A program made the position numbers and the translations under genes. Source: Bacteroidaceae bacterium (GTDB lineage: Bacteria > Bacteroidota > Bacteroidia > Bacteroidales > Bacteroidaceae). From it: DNA of 64,000 bases. Of this stretch, positions 9,116 through 17,547 are shown piece by piece. A model generated the notes under the pieces. That model searched no databases. It was given only the letters and a program-made list of their open reading frames with translations, and was not told the DNA's origin. The DNA is taken from positions 1 to 64,000 of the forward strand of contig JAFQEZ010000098.1 in assembly GCA_017398805.1 (NCBI GenBank). Reading direction: 5' to 3'. Each line of letters opens with the position of its first letter. Position 1 is the first letter of the stretch.

Positions 9116-12100
9116 TTAGAAACCAAGAGAAAGTGAAATTGTATATGAACGTGAACGTGGAGTCTTGGTATTGTCATATGCAATACCCTCGCCGCCGTTT
9201 GCCACCTCAGGTTCAAGACCTGTATACTTGGTCCAGAGGCAGAGGTTATCGGCAGATGCATATATATTCATGTTCTTCAGACCCACCTTCTTGAGCCACT
9301 CGGCTTTCACTGAGTAAGAAAGCTGAAGATTAGAGAGACGTACATATGAAGCATCCTCTACATAACGGTCGCTACCAAGGTAGTTGTATGCAGAACTTCC
9401 TCCGTAAACGGCACGTGGAATCTCTGTGATATCACCCTCCTTGCGCCAGCGCCAGTTAACGGCATAACTCTGGTTGTTGAATGAAGACATGTTCTCGAAT
9501 GACATACGTGAACTGTTCACGACATCAACATCCCAACGATATGTAAAGTTGGCCTTGAGTGACCATGCCTTGTAACGGAGTGTAAGACCGAAACCACCCT
9601 GTGCCTTAGGATTCGAGTTACCCAAGTAAACAATATCGAGCTGGTTGATTGTACCGTCATGGTTGACATCCTCATAGATGGCATCACCACCACGGAACTC
9701 ATAGTCATTGTATGATGTCAGGTTCTCATTGTCGAAGAAGAGAGACATCTTCTTTGGAGTACCGTCGGCCTCATATACCACGTTGCCTTCTGAATCACGT
9801 ACGATAGGACATGTACCGTTGCGGCCTGCAGCCTCTTCGGAAAGCGCCTTCTCCCAGTTCTTGTAGCTGTAACGGTAAACGCCCTTGTAACGGAAACCGT
9901 AGATTGCACCGCTTGGGTTACCTACCTGGATACGTGGCAGATACTTTGTATTTTCGGGAATCTCGTACTTACCGTTCTTGTTCTCAAGGTATGCCTCTTC
10001 GAGTTCAAGAATCTCGTTGTAGTTGTTACCTATGTTGAAGTAGAGATCAAGTTTGAGGTCCTTTGCGAGCTTGAGGCTATTGAGTCTGATGTTAAGCTCC
10101 CAACCGGAGTTGCGTACAGAACCGGAGTTCTTGTATCTCAACTCGGAGTAACCTGTTGTTGAAGGTATTCTGTAGTCTTCAATCAACTGGTCATCTGTTA
10201 CACCGTTATAGTAGTTGAATGAACCGGTAACCAAATCACCGAAGAAACCGAAGTCAGAACCGATATTCCACTCGCTCTTGCGTGAACAGCGAAGGTCGGT
10301 AAGACGGATACGGTCCATCTGGAAGGCAGCCAGACCCAAATAGCTCAAGTCATTGCCATTGTACTTAAATGGCGAGTAGCTGTTGTATGTACTGTTCTCG
10401 GTAGGAGCGTGACCGTCCATACCCCAACCCGGACGGATAGAGAGCATGCTGACAATCGGGCGTCCCTTGACTTCCTTGCGTGCCCACTTCATCCAATCCT
10501 CGTCAATGATGTTCCAACGTCCTGAAACGGCCGGGAAGACAACCCACTTTCTGTCATCACCCATGGCAGTAAGACCCTCGCCACGTACAGATGCACCGAT
10601 ATTATACTTGGACTTATATGAGTAGTGAGCCTGCCAAACGAAGTTGAGACCACGGCTCTCCCACTTGCCGGAACTTGCACTTGCAGGTTTTGAACCCACA
10701 GTCGAGCTAGAGATATTACCTGTAGGAAGACCTACTGCAGTTGCAGCCTGGTTGTTACCGCTGTTGGTGTTCATCTCGAAACGGAAGTTGCTTGTCAGAT
10801 AGTGATCCTTGCTGCCAAGATATGGAGTGAAGACAAACTCATGACGTGTTGTAAAGCCAAGGCTCTTGCTGTCGTTTGCTTCTGATTTGTTCTTCTCCTG
10901 AGCATCCCAATCGGCCATTGAAAGGGCAGCCGGAGTGAATACAGAACCTGCCGATGTTGAGGCACTGAGGTTAACCATACCACGGTAGAGCAACCTCGTC
11001 TCATCTTCCTCTATACCCAGAAGGTTGTACTCAAGAGTAATCTGTGGACTGATACTGTAGTTCTCGGTGTAGTACTCTGCAAGGTGACCCACTGCAATCG
11101 GGTTCTTCTGACCGTTCAATACGCTCTCGAGAGTATTCTTGTTCTCGAAATCAAGCATTGCGTAGTACTCATCCGTATTGTTGCCATAGATATCCTGCTT
11201 ATAGATACTCATGTTAGGCATCATCAACAATGAGTTATAAAGAAGGTCCATGGTATTTCTTCTGTTCTTGTTGTATGTGAAGGCGAAGTCGGCCATAACC
11301 TTGATACGGTGTGAAACGAAGTAGTCAAGGTTAAGACGTGTAGTGAAACGCTGACCATACTGACCTATCACCTGACCGGTCTCCTCACGGTAACCTCCGG
11401 AGATACGGAAACCTGCCTTGTCACCACCACCTGAAAGGTTGATGTTGTACTCGTTACTGTAACCATGCTTTGAAACGGCATCCACCCAGTCGGTATTGTT
11501 GTTGAAGTTCTCGTACTCGGGGAATGTCTTGTCATAGTTGAGCTCAGGAATAACGCTCGCCTGCTGGTTCTGGTTGAAGAGAGCCTGCTTGATAAGCATT
11601 GTATAGTCGTCACCGTTAAGCAGGTTCATACCGCTTGGTGTCCACTTGTCCTGGAACTTATAAGAGAAGTTCACACGTGTAGGACCGCGCTTACCACGCT
11701 TTGTCTTGATCTTGATGACACCGTTCGCACCACGTGAACCGTAGATGGCACATGAAGCCGCATCCTTGAGTACCTCGATCTCGGCGATATCCTCGGTGTT
11801 GATCATAAGGAGCTCGGCAAACTTGTCCTCTGTTGCAGCCTCGAAATCGAATGAACCGTCATCAACGTCCCAAATGTTGTCGTCCACTACAATGAGCGGA
11901 GTTGCATCACCACCCAATGTAGAGTTACCACGAAGACGCATCTGTGTACCGGCACCTACGTCACCTGAACCGAATACGACATCAAGACCCGCAATCTGAC
12001 CTTGAAGTGCCTGGTCAACCGAAGCAAACGAAAGACCCTCCATCTCTTCCATGCTGATCCTCTGCGTAGCAGTGGTCATTTCTCGTTCAAGAATCTCAAG

Positions 12101-12466
12101 ACCACCATTGCGGACTCTCTGTTCTGCGACAAGCTCCACCACCTGAAGAGCATTGTCCTCGACCATTCTCACTTTAAAAACAGTGCGGCCACCTATGGCT
12201 ATCTGCTGTTTTTTATATCCGATGTACTCAAATACAAGTTCATTGCTTGTATTCCTGACAACCAAAGAGAAGTTACCTTCCATATCGGTCTGTGCAGCCG
12301 AGATGATACGGTCACTCTTGTCACGCTCTGTAACGGTTGCCATAAACAGCGGACCTTCGGAATCACTGTACACGTTACCCGAAATTCTCGTACCTTTTTG
12401 TGCAAATGCAGTACTGCCCAACGAACAGAAAAGCACGAGCAAAAATAAATGTTTTATTCTTATCAT
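9116..12466 (-). CDS. SusC/RagA-family TonB-dependent outer-membrane transporter (first pair)
   Basis: 1116-aa SusC-like receptor. The signal peptide ends near residue 22 (GSTAFAQ). A carboxypeptidase-regulatory-like domain follows at about 25-105, then the plug with LRGNSTLGG, PLIVVDDNIWD and IYGSRGANGVIKIKTKRG, and the large barrel ending in an aromatic residue (SLSLGF). A DVNHDGTINQLDIVYLG stretch in the C-terminal half resembles the calcium-loop-like insert often found in SusC extracellular loops. No STN domain is present. It starts 42 bases after the large fasciclin gene and is 12 bases from its SusD partner. It shares family but not close sequence identity with the second SusC of the operon, so the two pairs look like different transporters rather than a recent duplication. 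Confidence 0.95.
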   Translation of the reverse strand: MIRIKHLFLLVLFCSLGSTAFAQKGTRISGNVYSDSEGPLFMATVTERDKSDRIISAAQTDMEGNFSLVVRNTSNELVFEYIGYKKQQIAIGGRTVFKVRMVEDNALQVVELVAEQRVRNGGLEILEREMTTATQRISMEEMEGLSFASVDQALQGQIAGLDVVFGSGDVGAGTQMRLRGNSTLGGDATPLIVVDDNIWDVDDGSFDFEAATEDKFAELLMINTEDIAEIEVLKDAASCAIYGSRGANGVIKIKTKRGKRGPTRVNFSYKFQDKWTPSGMNLLNGDDYTMLIKQALFNQNQQASVIPELNYDKTFPEYENFNNNTDWVDAVSKHGYSNEYNINLSGGGDKAGFRISGGYREETGQVIGQYGQRFTTRLNLDYFVSHRIKVMADFAFTYNKNRRNTMDLLYNSLLMMPNMSIYKQDIYGNNTDEYYAMLDFENKNTLESVLNGQKNPIAVGHLAEYYTENYSISPQITLEYNLLGIEEDETRLLYRGMVNLSASTSAGSVFTPAALSMADWDAQEKNKSEANDSKSLGFTTRHEFVFTPYLGSKDHYLTSNFRFEMNTNSGNNQAATAVGLPTGNISSSTVGSKPASASSGKWESRGLNFVWQAHYSYKSKYNIGASVRGEGLTAMGDDRKWVVFPAVSGRWNIIDEDWMKWARKEVKGRPIVSMLSIRPGWGMDGHAPTENSTYNSYSPFKYNGNDLSYLGLAAFQMDRIRLTDLRCSRKSEWNIGSDFGFFGDLVTGSFNYYNGVTDDQLIEDYRIPSTTGYSELRYKNSGSVRNSGWELNIRLNSLKLAKDLKLDLYFNIGNNYNEILELEEAYLENKNGKYEIPENTKYLPRIQVGNPSGAIYGFRYKGVYRYSYKNWEKALSEEAAGRNGTCPIVRDSEGNVVYEADGTPKKMSLFFDNENLTSYNDYEFRGGDAIYEDVNHDGTINQLDIVYLGNSNPKAQGGFGLTLRYKAWSLKANFTYRWDVDVVNSSRMSFENMSSFNNQSYAVNWRWRKEGDITEIPRAVYGGSSAYNYLGSDRYVEDASYVRLSNLQLSYSVKAEWLKKVGLKNMNIYASADNLCLWTKYTGLEPEVANGGEGIAYDNTKTPRSRSYTISLSLGF

Positions 12467-12508
12467 GGCTAATTATGTTTGTTCTACTTCACAATTGTAT
12501 TCAGCTCA

Positions 12509-15500
12509 TTACTCTGCTTCAACAGCCTTTTCACGGAGGACTCTGTCGATAACATTACCATTGTTGTCGACCTTGAGCATATACTCGTAACCCTCTTCTG
12601 TTGCAGGCTCTGTCACATAATCATAGGTCTTGACACCGTCGGCATCCTTTTTCTCTGTTACCATAAAGCCCTCGGCTGTTATAAGTATCTTGTTGCCCTC
12701 GGCATCAAGGACAAGTGTCTCACGTGTAAGAGCATCGTATGCAGGGTCTGCTGCATCGAGCGGTTTCATAAGGTATGCAAGACGCATTCTGGTCTCTACA
12801 CCATTCTTGTCAAGCATTGTCACGTAGCCGAAGTCTGCAACAAGATATGGCTTGCTGCCATCCTCGAGCTGTACAGAACCGCTGGCACCGTCGACTGCCA
12901 TCACATTTACCAATTCGCCGGTTGTCGCGTAACGACGGAAACGGCCGTCATAACCGAACAGACCGTCATTGAGAAGAGCACGGTCAACAGGCTGGATAAC
13001 CGCAAATGATGATGTTGCGATGTGACCATTGGTCTTTGCTGTAAGCTTGATATCGCGTGACATCACGTTCCAAGTCTTGCCTTCATCCTCCTTTACATCA
13101 TTGACAACGCGTGCCACATTGCCCTGTTGGTCAGTGATGAGCAAGGTTGAATTGTTCGCGTCGCTCTTAACGGTAATCTCGTAGAATCGTCCTGTCTTTG
13201 CATCGATTACAGAGGTTGCGAAATTAGCCTCGGTGTAGTAGCCGCCTTCCGGTGAAGGCAATGAGAATGGAACTGCATCTACATAAACCGAGTTATCCTG
13301 GAAGTGATAGCGCAGGAAGTTGTTAAGCAGGCGCATTGCAGCAGCAGCCTTGAGAGGCTGGTCGGCAGCAAGGTCTGTTATCTGCTCCCATGTAGGAAGA
13401 CCCTTCTCGTCAATCAAAGCCCTTACAGACTCGTTTGAAGGAATATATACCGTATAGTGATATGTATTGAAGAATGGTACAAGACCAACTTCCTTACCAT
13501 CTGTTGATGAGAAGAATATAGAATACACCTTGAGTGAATCGCTCTTTATCTTAGCTTCAGAGACCTTGGGGAACATGGTCTTCAACACTCCCTGAAGGTC
13601 GGCAGGAGTACATAGTTGGTAGAATTCGTGGTACATGGCATCCTCTTCCTCTCCATTTGCCTGCATATTGGTAAGCACAGATTTTGTAGGAGGAGTCGGA
13701 ACACCGGAGAGCAACTGGCCGGGAGCGTTTTCGCCTACCGGTACAGTACAGTATGTATAACCGTTCTTCTGTTCATAGATAGCTTGCGCCGTAATGGCAG
13801 TACCGTTCTCAATCTGTTCACCACCATAGAACTTGATCTGGTTAGGATCACTTGTATCAACTTTGATTGTACCGTATCCCTTAGTCTGGTAGTACTTTCT
13901 CGGGTTCAATGTACCGTCGTCACGTGTAATACCCTCACCGTCGTTGTGAACTACAATAAGGTACTCCATAAGGTCGGTCATACGGTTCTTCATGAATGTA
14001 TTGCCACCGAAGTTAGTACCGGTCACTGAGATACCGGACAGAGGTGTCAATGTATCGGTAATCTCATATGTAGCAGGATTGAACTTGTACTTGTCAGCCC
14101 AAAGTTCCACTCTCTTGTTACCCTTAGGACGCTTGTCGTTATAGTGGAAAGCGTAAGCTGTAGGAGTGTTTGTAGAGGTTGTAAGCGGATCGTAATATAC
14201 GAATGTGCTGTCATCGGGAATGATGAAGCTGTACTCGGCGTCCATCGCGAGCAGATAGTAGTCATAACGCAACTGCTTGATGATGTTACGCATCAGAAGC
14301 ATATTGTCGAACACGATAGTTGGAGCCGATACTGCCTGATAGGTTGCCGGACCGAATACATTATTTAATAAATATATAACACCGTTGTTTGCAATCACGC
14401 ATTCGTCCACATCCTTTTCGGTGATTCCCATCTCGTCGTTCGCATCATCGGTAACCTTCTCGAACTTGCTTGGAACAGTTCCCACGAAAGAACTCTTCAT
14501 AAGGTTATTGAGGAAAGGTGCGATATTTACCTCGGGTACACTGTCAAGCGCCTGTATCAATGAAGGTATATCCTTAATCTCCACATTCTTTGCAAACTGC
14601 TCTACCAGGAACTTGCCTGCGCCGTCTGCAAAGTAGTCATAGAGGTACTCGTCCTTTGGAACGAACATCGCTGCCATATCGCGCTCTTTAGAAAGGCTGT
14701 TTGCAAACTCATTCCATCCCGGATCGTAGTTAAGCAACTCGTCAACGGTGGGATTTGCATTGGCCGCCTCAAGGAGGTTGTAGTTCTCGAAACTACCCTT
14801 TGAGAAATAACGCAAGCGGAAGATACTATCCTCAGTATTGTAGTGTCCCTGGTACTCTGCTGTAAGAGCCGGGTCATACACCGGAATACAGAAACGGTCA
14901 AGCAGGTGACTGAACACCTTGGTATCATCACGTCTGCGAAGTTCCTCGGCCATGTTTGAAGGAGGAAGCAGCACTTCATCAAGACGATAGATATATCCGT
15001 TCTTACATGTAATGGTCAATGTATCGTCGGAGAAGCCGTCTGTGGGAACACCGTTGGCAACAATCTTGTTTCCGAACACGAGAGCCTCATCGCCTTTGAA
15101 TGTCTTTGTCTGCTCACCGTTTTTCTTGAACAGGAACTCGATGTCGGTATCCTTGATGGCATTGTTCTTGAGATAATCGCCGAGGAAGTGTACCATCATT
15201 GACTGGGTACCGTCCATAGCAATTCTGAGTTCGGCATCCCTTTCCTTACCGCGGAGGGCATCCCAATACTTGTTGTATGTAGGCATATCCTCACCCTTTA
15301 CCAAAGGAATTGAGTCTATGATTGACGCCGAAGTAAGACGACGGAGACATGTTCCCTCAGAAGATGTGCCTGAGCCGGTGCTTGAAAGCATGTCGAGCAA
15401 CATTGCATTGTCAAGCATTGAGTTGTAGAGAAGAATCTTCATCTGGGCCTTTGACATCTCCGAGATGCTCTTTACACCCCATGGATTGTCCGCAAAGAAT

Positions 15501-15790
15501 CTCTCGAAAGCTGCATCATCCGCAACAAACAGTGTTTTACTACCGGTGTGTGCAAGCGTCTCCTTCTCGCCAAGACTGTCGATAAGCTCAACAAAGTTGT
15601 TATAAGTGTGGCCGGGTGTACCTTCCTTAAGGAAATCGTAAACACTTGCGCCCAACCAATTCGGTTCATCGTCGTCATACTTGTAGTCATCCAACATGTC
15701 CTGACATGAGTTCAATGAACCGCCCACAAGAAGCATGCACGCCACAAACAGCGTAGCCTTGCCAAATTTACTTAAACGGTGCTTAAACAT
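12509..15790 (-). CDS. Large multi-FAS1 (fasciclin) domain lipoprotein
   Basis: 1093-aa lipoprotein; the type II signal peptide ends at Cys29 (GSLNSC). Several FAS1-like units can be seen: about 45-280 (KTLFVADDAAFERFF, MLLDMLSST), about 285-480 (AAMFVPKDEYLYDYF, NGVIYLLNNV), about 490-700 (YSFIIPDDSTFVYYD), and about 725-900 (YTVYIPSNESVRALI). The last 190 residues are beta-rich. It is the first gene of the six-gene minus-strand operon, so it is likely the most abundant product. By analogy with accessory surface lipoproteins of Sus-type loci it may bind the ligand at the cell surface; this is inference. No catalytic motif is visible. Confidence 0.85.
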   Translation of the reverse strand: MFKHRLSKFGKATLFVACMLLVGGSLNSCQDMLDDYKYDDDEPNWLGASVYDFLKEGTPGHTYNNFVELIDSLGEKETLAHTGSKTLFVADDAAFERFFADNPWGVKSISEMSKAQMKILLYNSMLDNAMLLDMLSSTGSGTSSEGTCLRRLTSASIIDSIPLVKGEDMPTYNKYWDALRGKERDAELRIAMDGTQSMMVHFLGDYLKNNAIKDTDIEFLFKKNGEQTKTFKGDEALVFGNKIVANGVPTDGFSDDTLTITCKNGYIYRLDEVLLPPSNMAEELRRRDDTKVFSHLLDRFCIPVYDPALTAEYQGHYNTEDSIFRLRYFSKGSFENYNLLEAANANPTVDELLNYDPGWNEFANSLSKERDMAAMFVPKDEYLYDYFADGAGKFLVEQFAKNVEIKDIPSLIQALDSVPEVNIAPFLNNLMKSSFVGTVPSKFEKVTDDANDEMGITEKDVDECVIANNGVIYLLNNVFGPATYQAVSAPTIVFDNMLLMRNIIKQLRYDYYLLAMDAEYSFIIPDDSTFVYYDPLTTSTNTPTAYAFHYNDKRPKGNKRVELWADKYKFNPATYEITDTLTPLSGISVTGTNFGGNTFMKNRMTDLMEYLIVVHNDGEGITRDDGTLNPRKYYQTKGYGTIKVDTSDPNQIKFYGGEQIENGTAITAQAIYEQKNGYTYCTVPVGENAPGQLLSGVPTPPTKSVLTNMQANGEEEDAMYHEFYQLCTPADLQGVLKTMFPKVSEAKIKSDSLKVYSIFFSSTDGKEVGLVPFFNTYHYTVYIPSNESVRALIDEKGLPTWEQITDLAADQPLKAAAAMRLLNNFLRYHFQDNSVYVDAVPFSLPSPEGGYYTEANFATSVIDAKTGRFYEITVKSDANNSTLLITDQQGNVARVVNDVKEDEGKTWNVMSRDIKLTAKTNGHIATSSFAVIQPVDRALLNDGLFGYDGRFRRYATTGELVNVMAVDGASGSVQLEDGSKPYLVADFGYVTMLDKNGVETRMRLAYLMKPLDAADPAYDALTRETLVLDAEGNKILITAEGFMVTEKKDADGVKTYDYVTEPATEEGYEYMLKVDNNGNVIDRVLREKAVEAE

Positions 15791-15870
15791 AAGTACAAAA
15801 TTATTAATTATTATTTTTTTGTTTTTTTAAACATTTCGCGAAAAGGCACAATTAGCCCTTTGGTAACGTG

Positions 15871-15878
15871 CAAAAATA
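15871..15878 (-). promoter_or_regulatory. Candidate Bacteroidetes -7 box for the six-gene SusCD/fasciclin operon
   Basis: Minus-strand TATTTTTG matches the TAnnTTTG consensus about 80 bases upstream of the large fasciclin gene. A TTG at 15902-15904 is a possible -33 element, though the 23-base spacing is longer than ideal. Confidence 0.45.
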
Positions 15879-15951
15879 AGACTTTTAAATAAATATTCGC
15901 ACAATTACCTCTTTTTTTTCTCCTTTAGAGCTCTTTTTTCACATTTGGACA

Positions 15952-15993
15952 AAAAAAAACCTCTTTTTTCACCGGAAGAGGCGAAAAAAGAGG
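15952..15993 (-). terminator. Rho-independent terminator after the heme-motif propeller gene
   Basis: Perfect 11-bp stem (15960-15970 with 15983-15993) with a 12-base loop; on the minus strand it is followed by nine consecutive T. It sits 43 bases beyond the stop of the gene at 16036 and separates that operon from the fasciclin operon. Confidence 0.9.
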
Positions 15994-16035
15994 CATACGC
16001 AAAATTTTATCTCTTTAACTATTGTTTGTTAAAAT

Positions 16036-17535
16036 TTACTTTACCGAAGGATCGTATTTAACTTTTACGGAATCGCCTTTTATAATCTCGGCAAACTCCT
16101 GTGGAGAGATATTTACGGGCTCTACCATAAACTCAGGCACATTGAACGAACGGTCAAAGAAGTCATAATAATCGGCACTCTTCTGTGGCAACGCAAAGGC
16201 CTTTTCACTCGTACCGTCCTCGTTCATCTTAGCGATGTAAAGGCGGCTGTAGTTGCCGTCCATGCGTCGGCTGGCAAAGAGAATCCATTTACCGTCACTG
16301 CTCCATGAGTGATAACTCTCTGCATAGTCGGAATTCGCCTTTTCCAATGGCCAATATTTACCGTTGGAGAGATCGTAGACATAGAGGTCGGCATCCTTAT
16401 GCCAGATATGGAAACAGCCATACTCACCGAGCGCGAACAAGAGGAAACGTCCGTTCGGGGAAACGCGTGGGAAGGTTGCGCTCTTGCCCAAGGATGAAGC
16501 CTCGAACACCATCTCAGGTTCACCGAAGAGACCGGTTTCAGGATCCCACGAACGGCGCAGGATATCGTATTTGATATCCTTATACCCTTCCACCAACTGG
16601 CTTGTCCTTGTCTTGGTCGCATCATTGCACTCGACACGCGCCACACAATAATACAACGTCTTTCCGTCGGGCGACCATGTCGGGAAAACCTCAAGGTCAT
16701 TGGGGTCATTGGCAACATGGGTCACAGTCTGTTTGACGGGATTATACAAGATTATATCACTGAGAGTATCCTGCACCTCTATCTTGTTGTTATTCATTGT
16801 GTGGAATACCTGACCGGTAGTATTCACGGAATATGCAACAACATCATATTTTGGATTGAAAGAGGGATATACTCCTGCCGAAATCGTAGAATCGCTCCTC
16901 AAATCAATCTTCTTGGCATCGCCATTATGCACGAACAGGGTACCGCCTTTATGCTGCCTCACATGGAACTGCATATTGTCGGTCTTGTAGTTCTTGTACG
17001 AATGACAGTTTATGCATTGGCCGGGACCTTTGGCTGCAAGCATGTTGCTGTAAATTACATCCTCATCATAGTTGCTGAGATTGCGTTGGTTCAGAGTAAG
17101 TTTCTCATATGCAACATAAGAAGGCGGGATCAGACGATACGATATATATTGGTCAATCTTGTCGGGAGAAACAAAAACAGTGAATGTCTTGTACTTTTTC
17201 CACTCGCCATCATTCTCGACAAACACATCAACGGCAATCTTGTCGCCCTTGGCAATCTCAAGCAGTTCGCCCCAGTCGCTCTGCGAAACCTCGACCTCTT
17301 CACCCTCTATAACAACCTCCTTGTCGCCGGCCTTGAACCTGGTTACATAGTCTTCGGCTTCGACATCTATCCTGAATGTCAACGGGGCAATGTTTGCAGG
17401 GACGGTCACATCGGTGTAGTCAGGGAACAACGGAGGCAAGGAGTTGATATCTGTATAATTCTCAGGAACTTTGACTGAGCACGACACTGTCAGGAACAAG
17501 GACAGCATCCATAATTTTCCAAATATTTTTTTCAT
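16036..17535 (-). CDS. PD40/TolB-like beta-propeller lipoprotein with a CxxCH heme-binding motif
   Basis: 499-aa lipoprotein; the signal peptide ends at Cys19 (FLTVSC). After a beta-rich N-terminal region it carries a single cytochrome-c-type motif CINCH (Cys174, Cys177, His178). Several TolB/PD40 propeller blades follow in residues about 215-450: SAGVYPSFNPKYDVVAYS, EVFPTWSPDGKTLYY, ATFPRVSPNGRFLLF and SYHSWSSDGKWILFAS. The blade repeats are clear; the heme attachment is inferred from the motif and export. Function is not established. It lies 12 bases after the DUF6057-like membrane protein, so the two probably act together at the cell envelope. No TolA, Pal or other Tol genes are nearby, so it should not be called TolB. 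Confidence 0.75.
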   Translation of the reverse strand: MKKIFGKLWMLSLFLTVSCSVKVPENYTDINSLPPLFPDYTDVTVPANIAPLTFRIDVEAEDYVTRFKAGDKEVVIEGEEVEVSQSDWGELLEIAKGDKIAVDVFVENDGEWKKYKTFTVFVSPDKIDQYISYRLIPPSYVAYEKLTLNQRNLSNYDEDVIYSNMLAAKGPGQCINCHSYKNYKTDNMQFHVRQHKGGTLFVHNGDAKKIDLRSDSTISAGVYPSFNPKYDVVAYSVNTTGQVFHTMNNNKIEVQDTLSDIILYNPVKQTVTHVANDPNDLEVFPTWSPDGKTLYYCVARVECNDATKTRTSQLVEGYKDIKYDILRRSWDPETGLFGEPEMVFEASSLGKSATFPRVSPNGRFLLFALGEYGCFHIWHKDADLYVYDLSNGKYWPLEKANSDYAESYHSWSSDGKWILFASRRMDGNYSRLYIAKMNEDGTSEKAFALPQKSADYYDFFDRSFNVPEFMVEPVNISPQEFAEIIKGDSVKVKYDPSVK

Positions 17536-17547
17536 AGCTGTTGATTA

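Noticed and set aside
16036..17535. Annotation as TolB of the Tol-Pal system
   Set aside because: Only the propeller blades resemble TolB; the protein is a lipoprotein with a heme motif and has no tol or pal neighbours.
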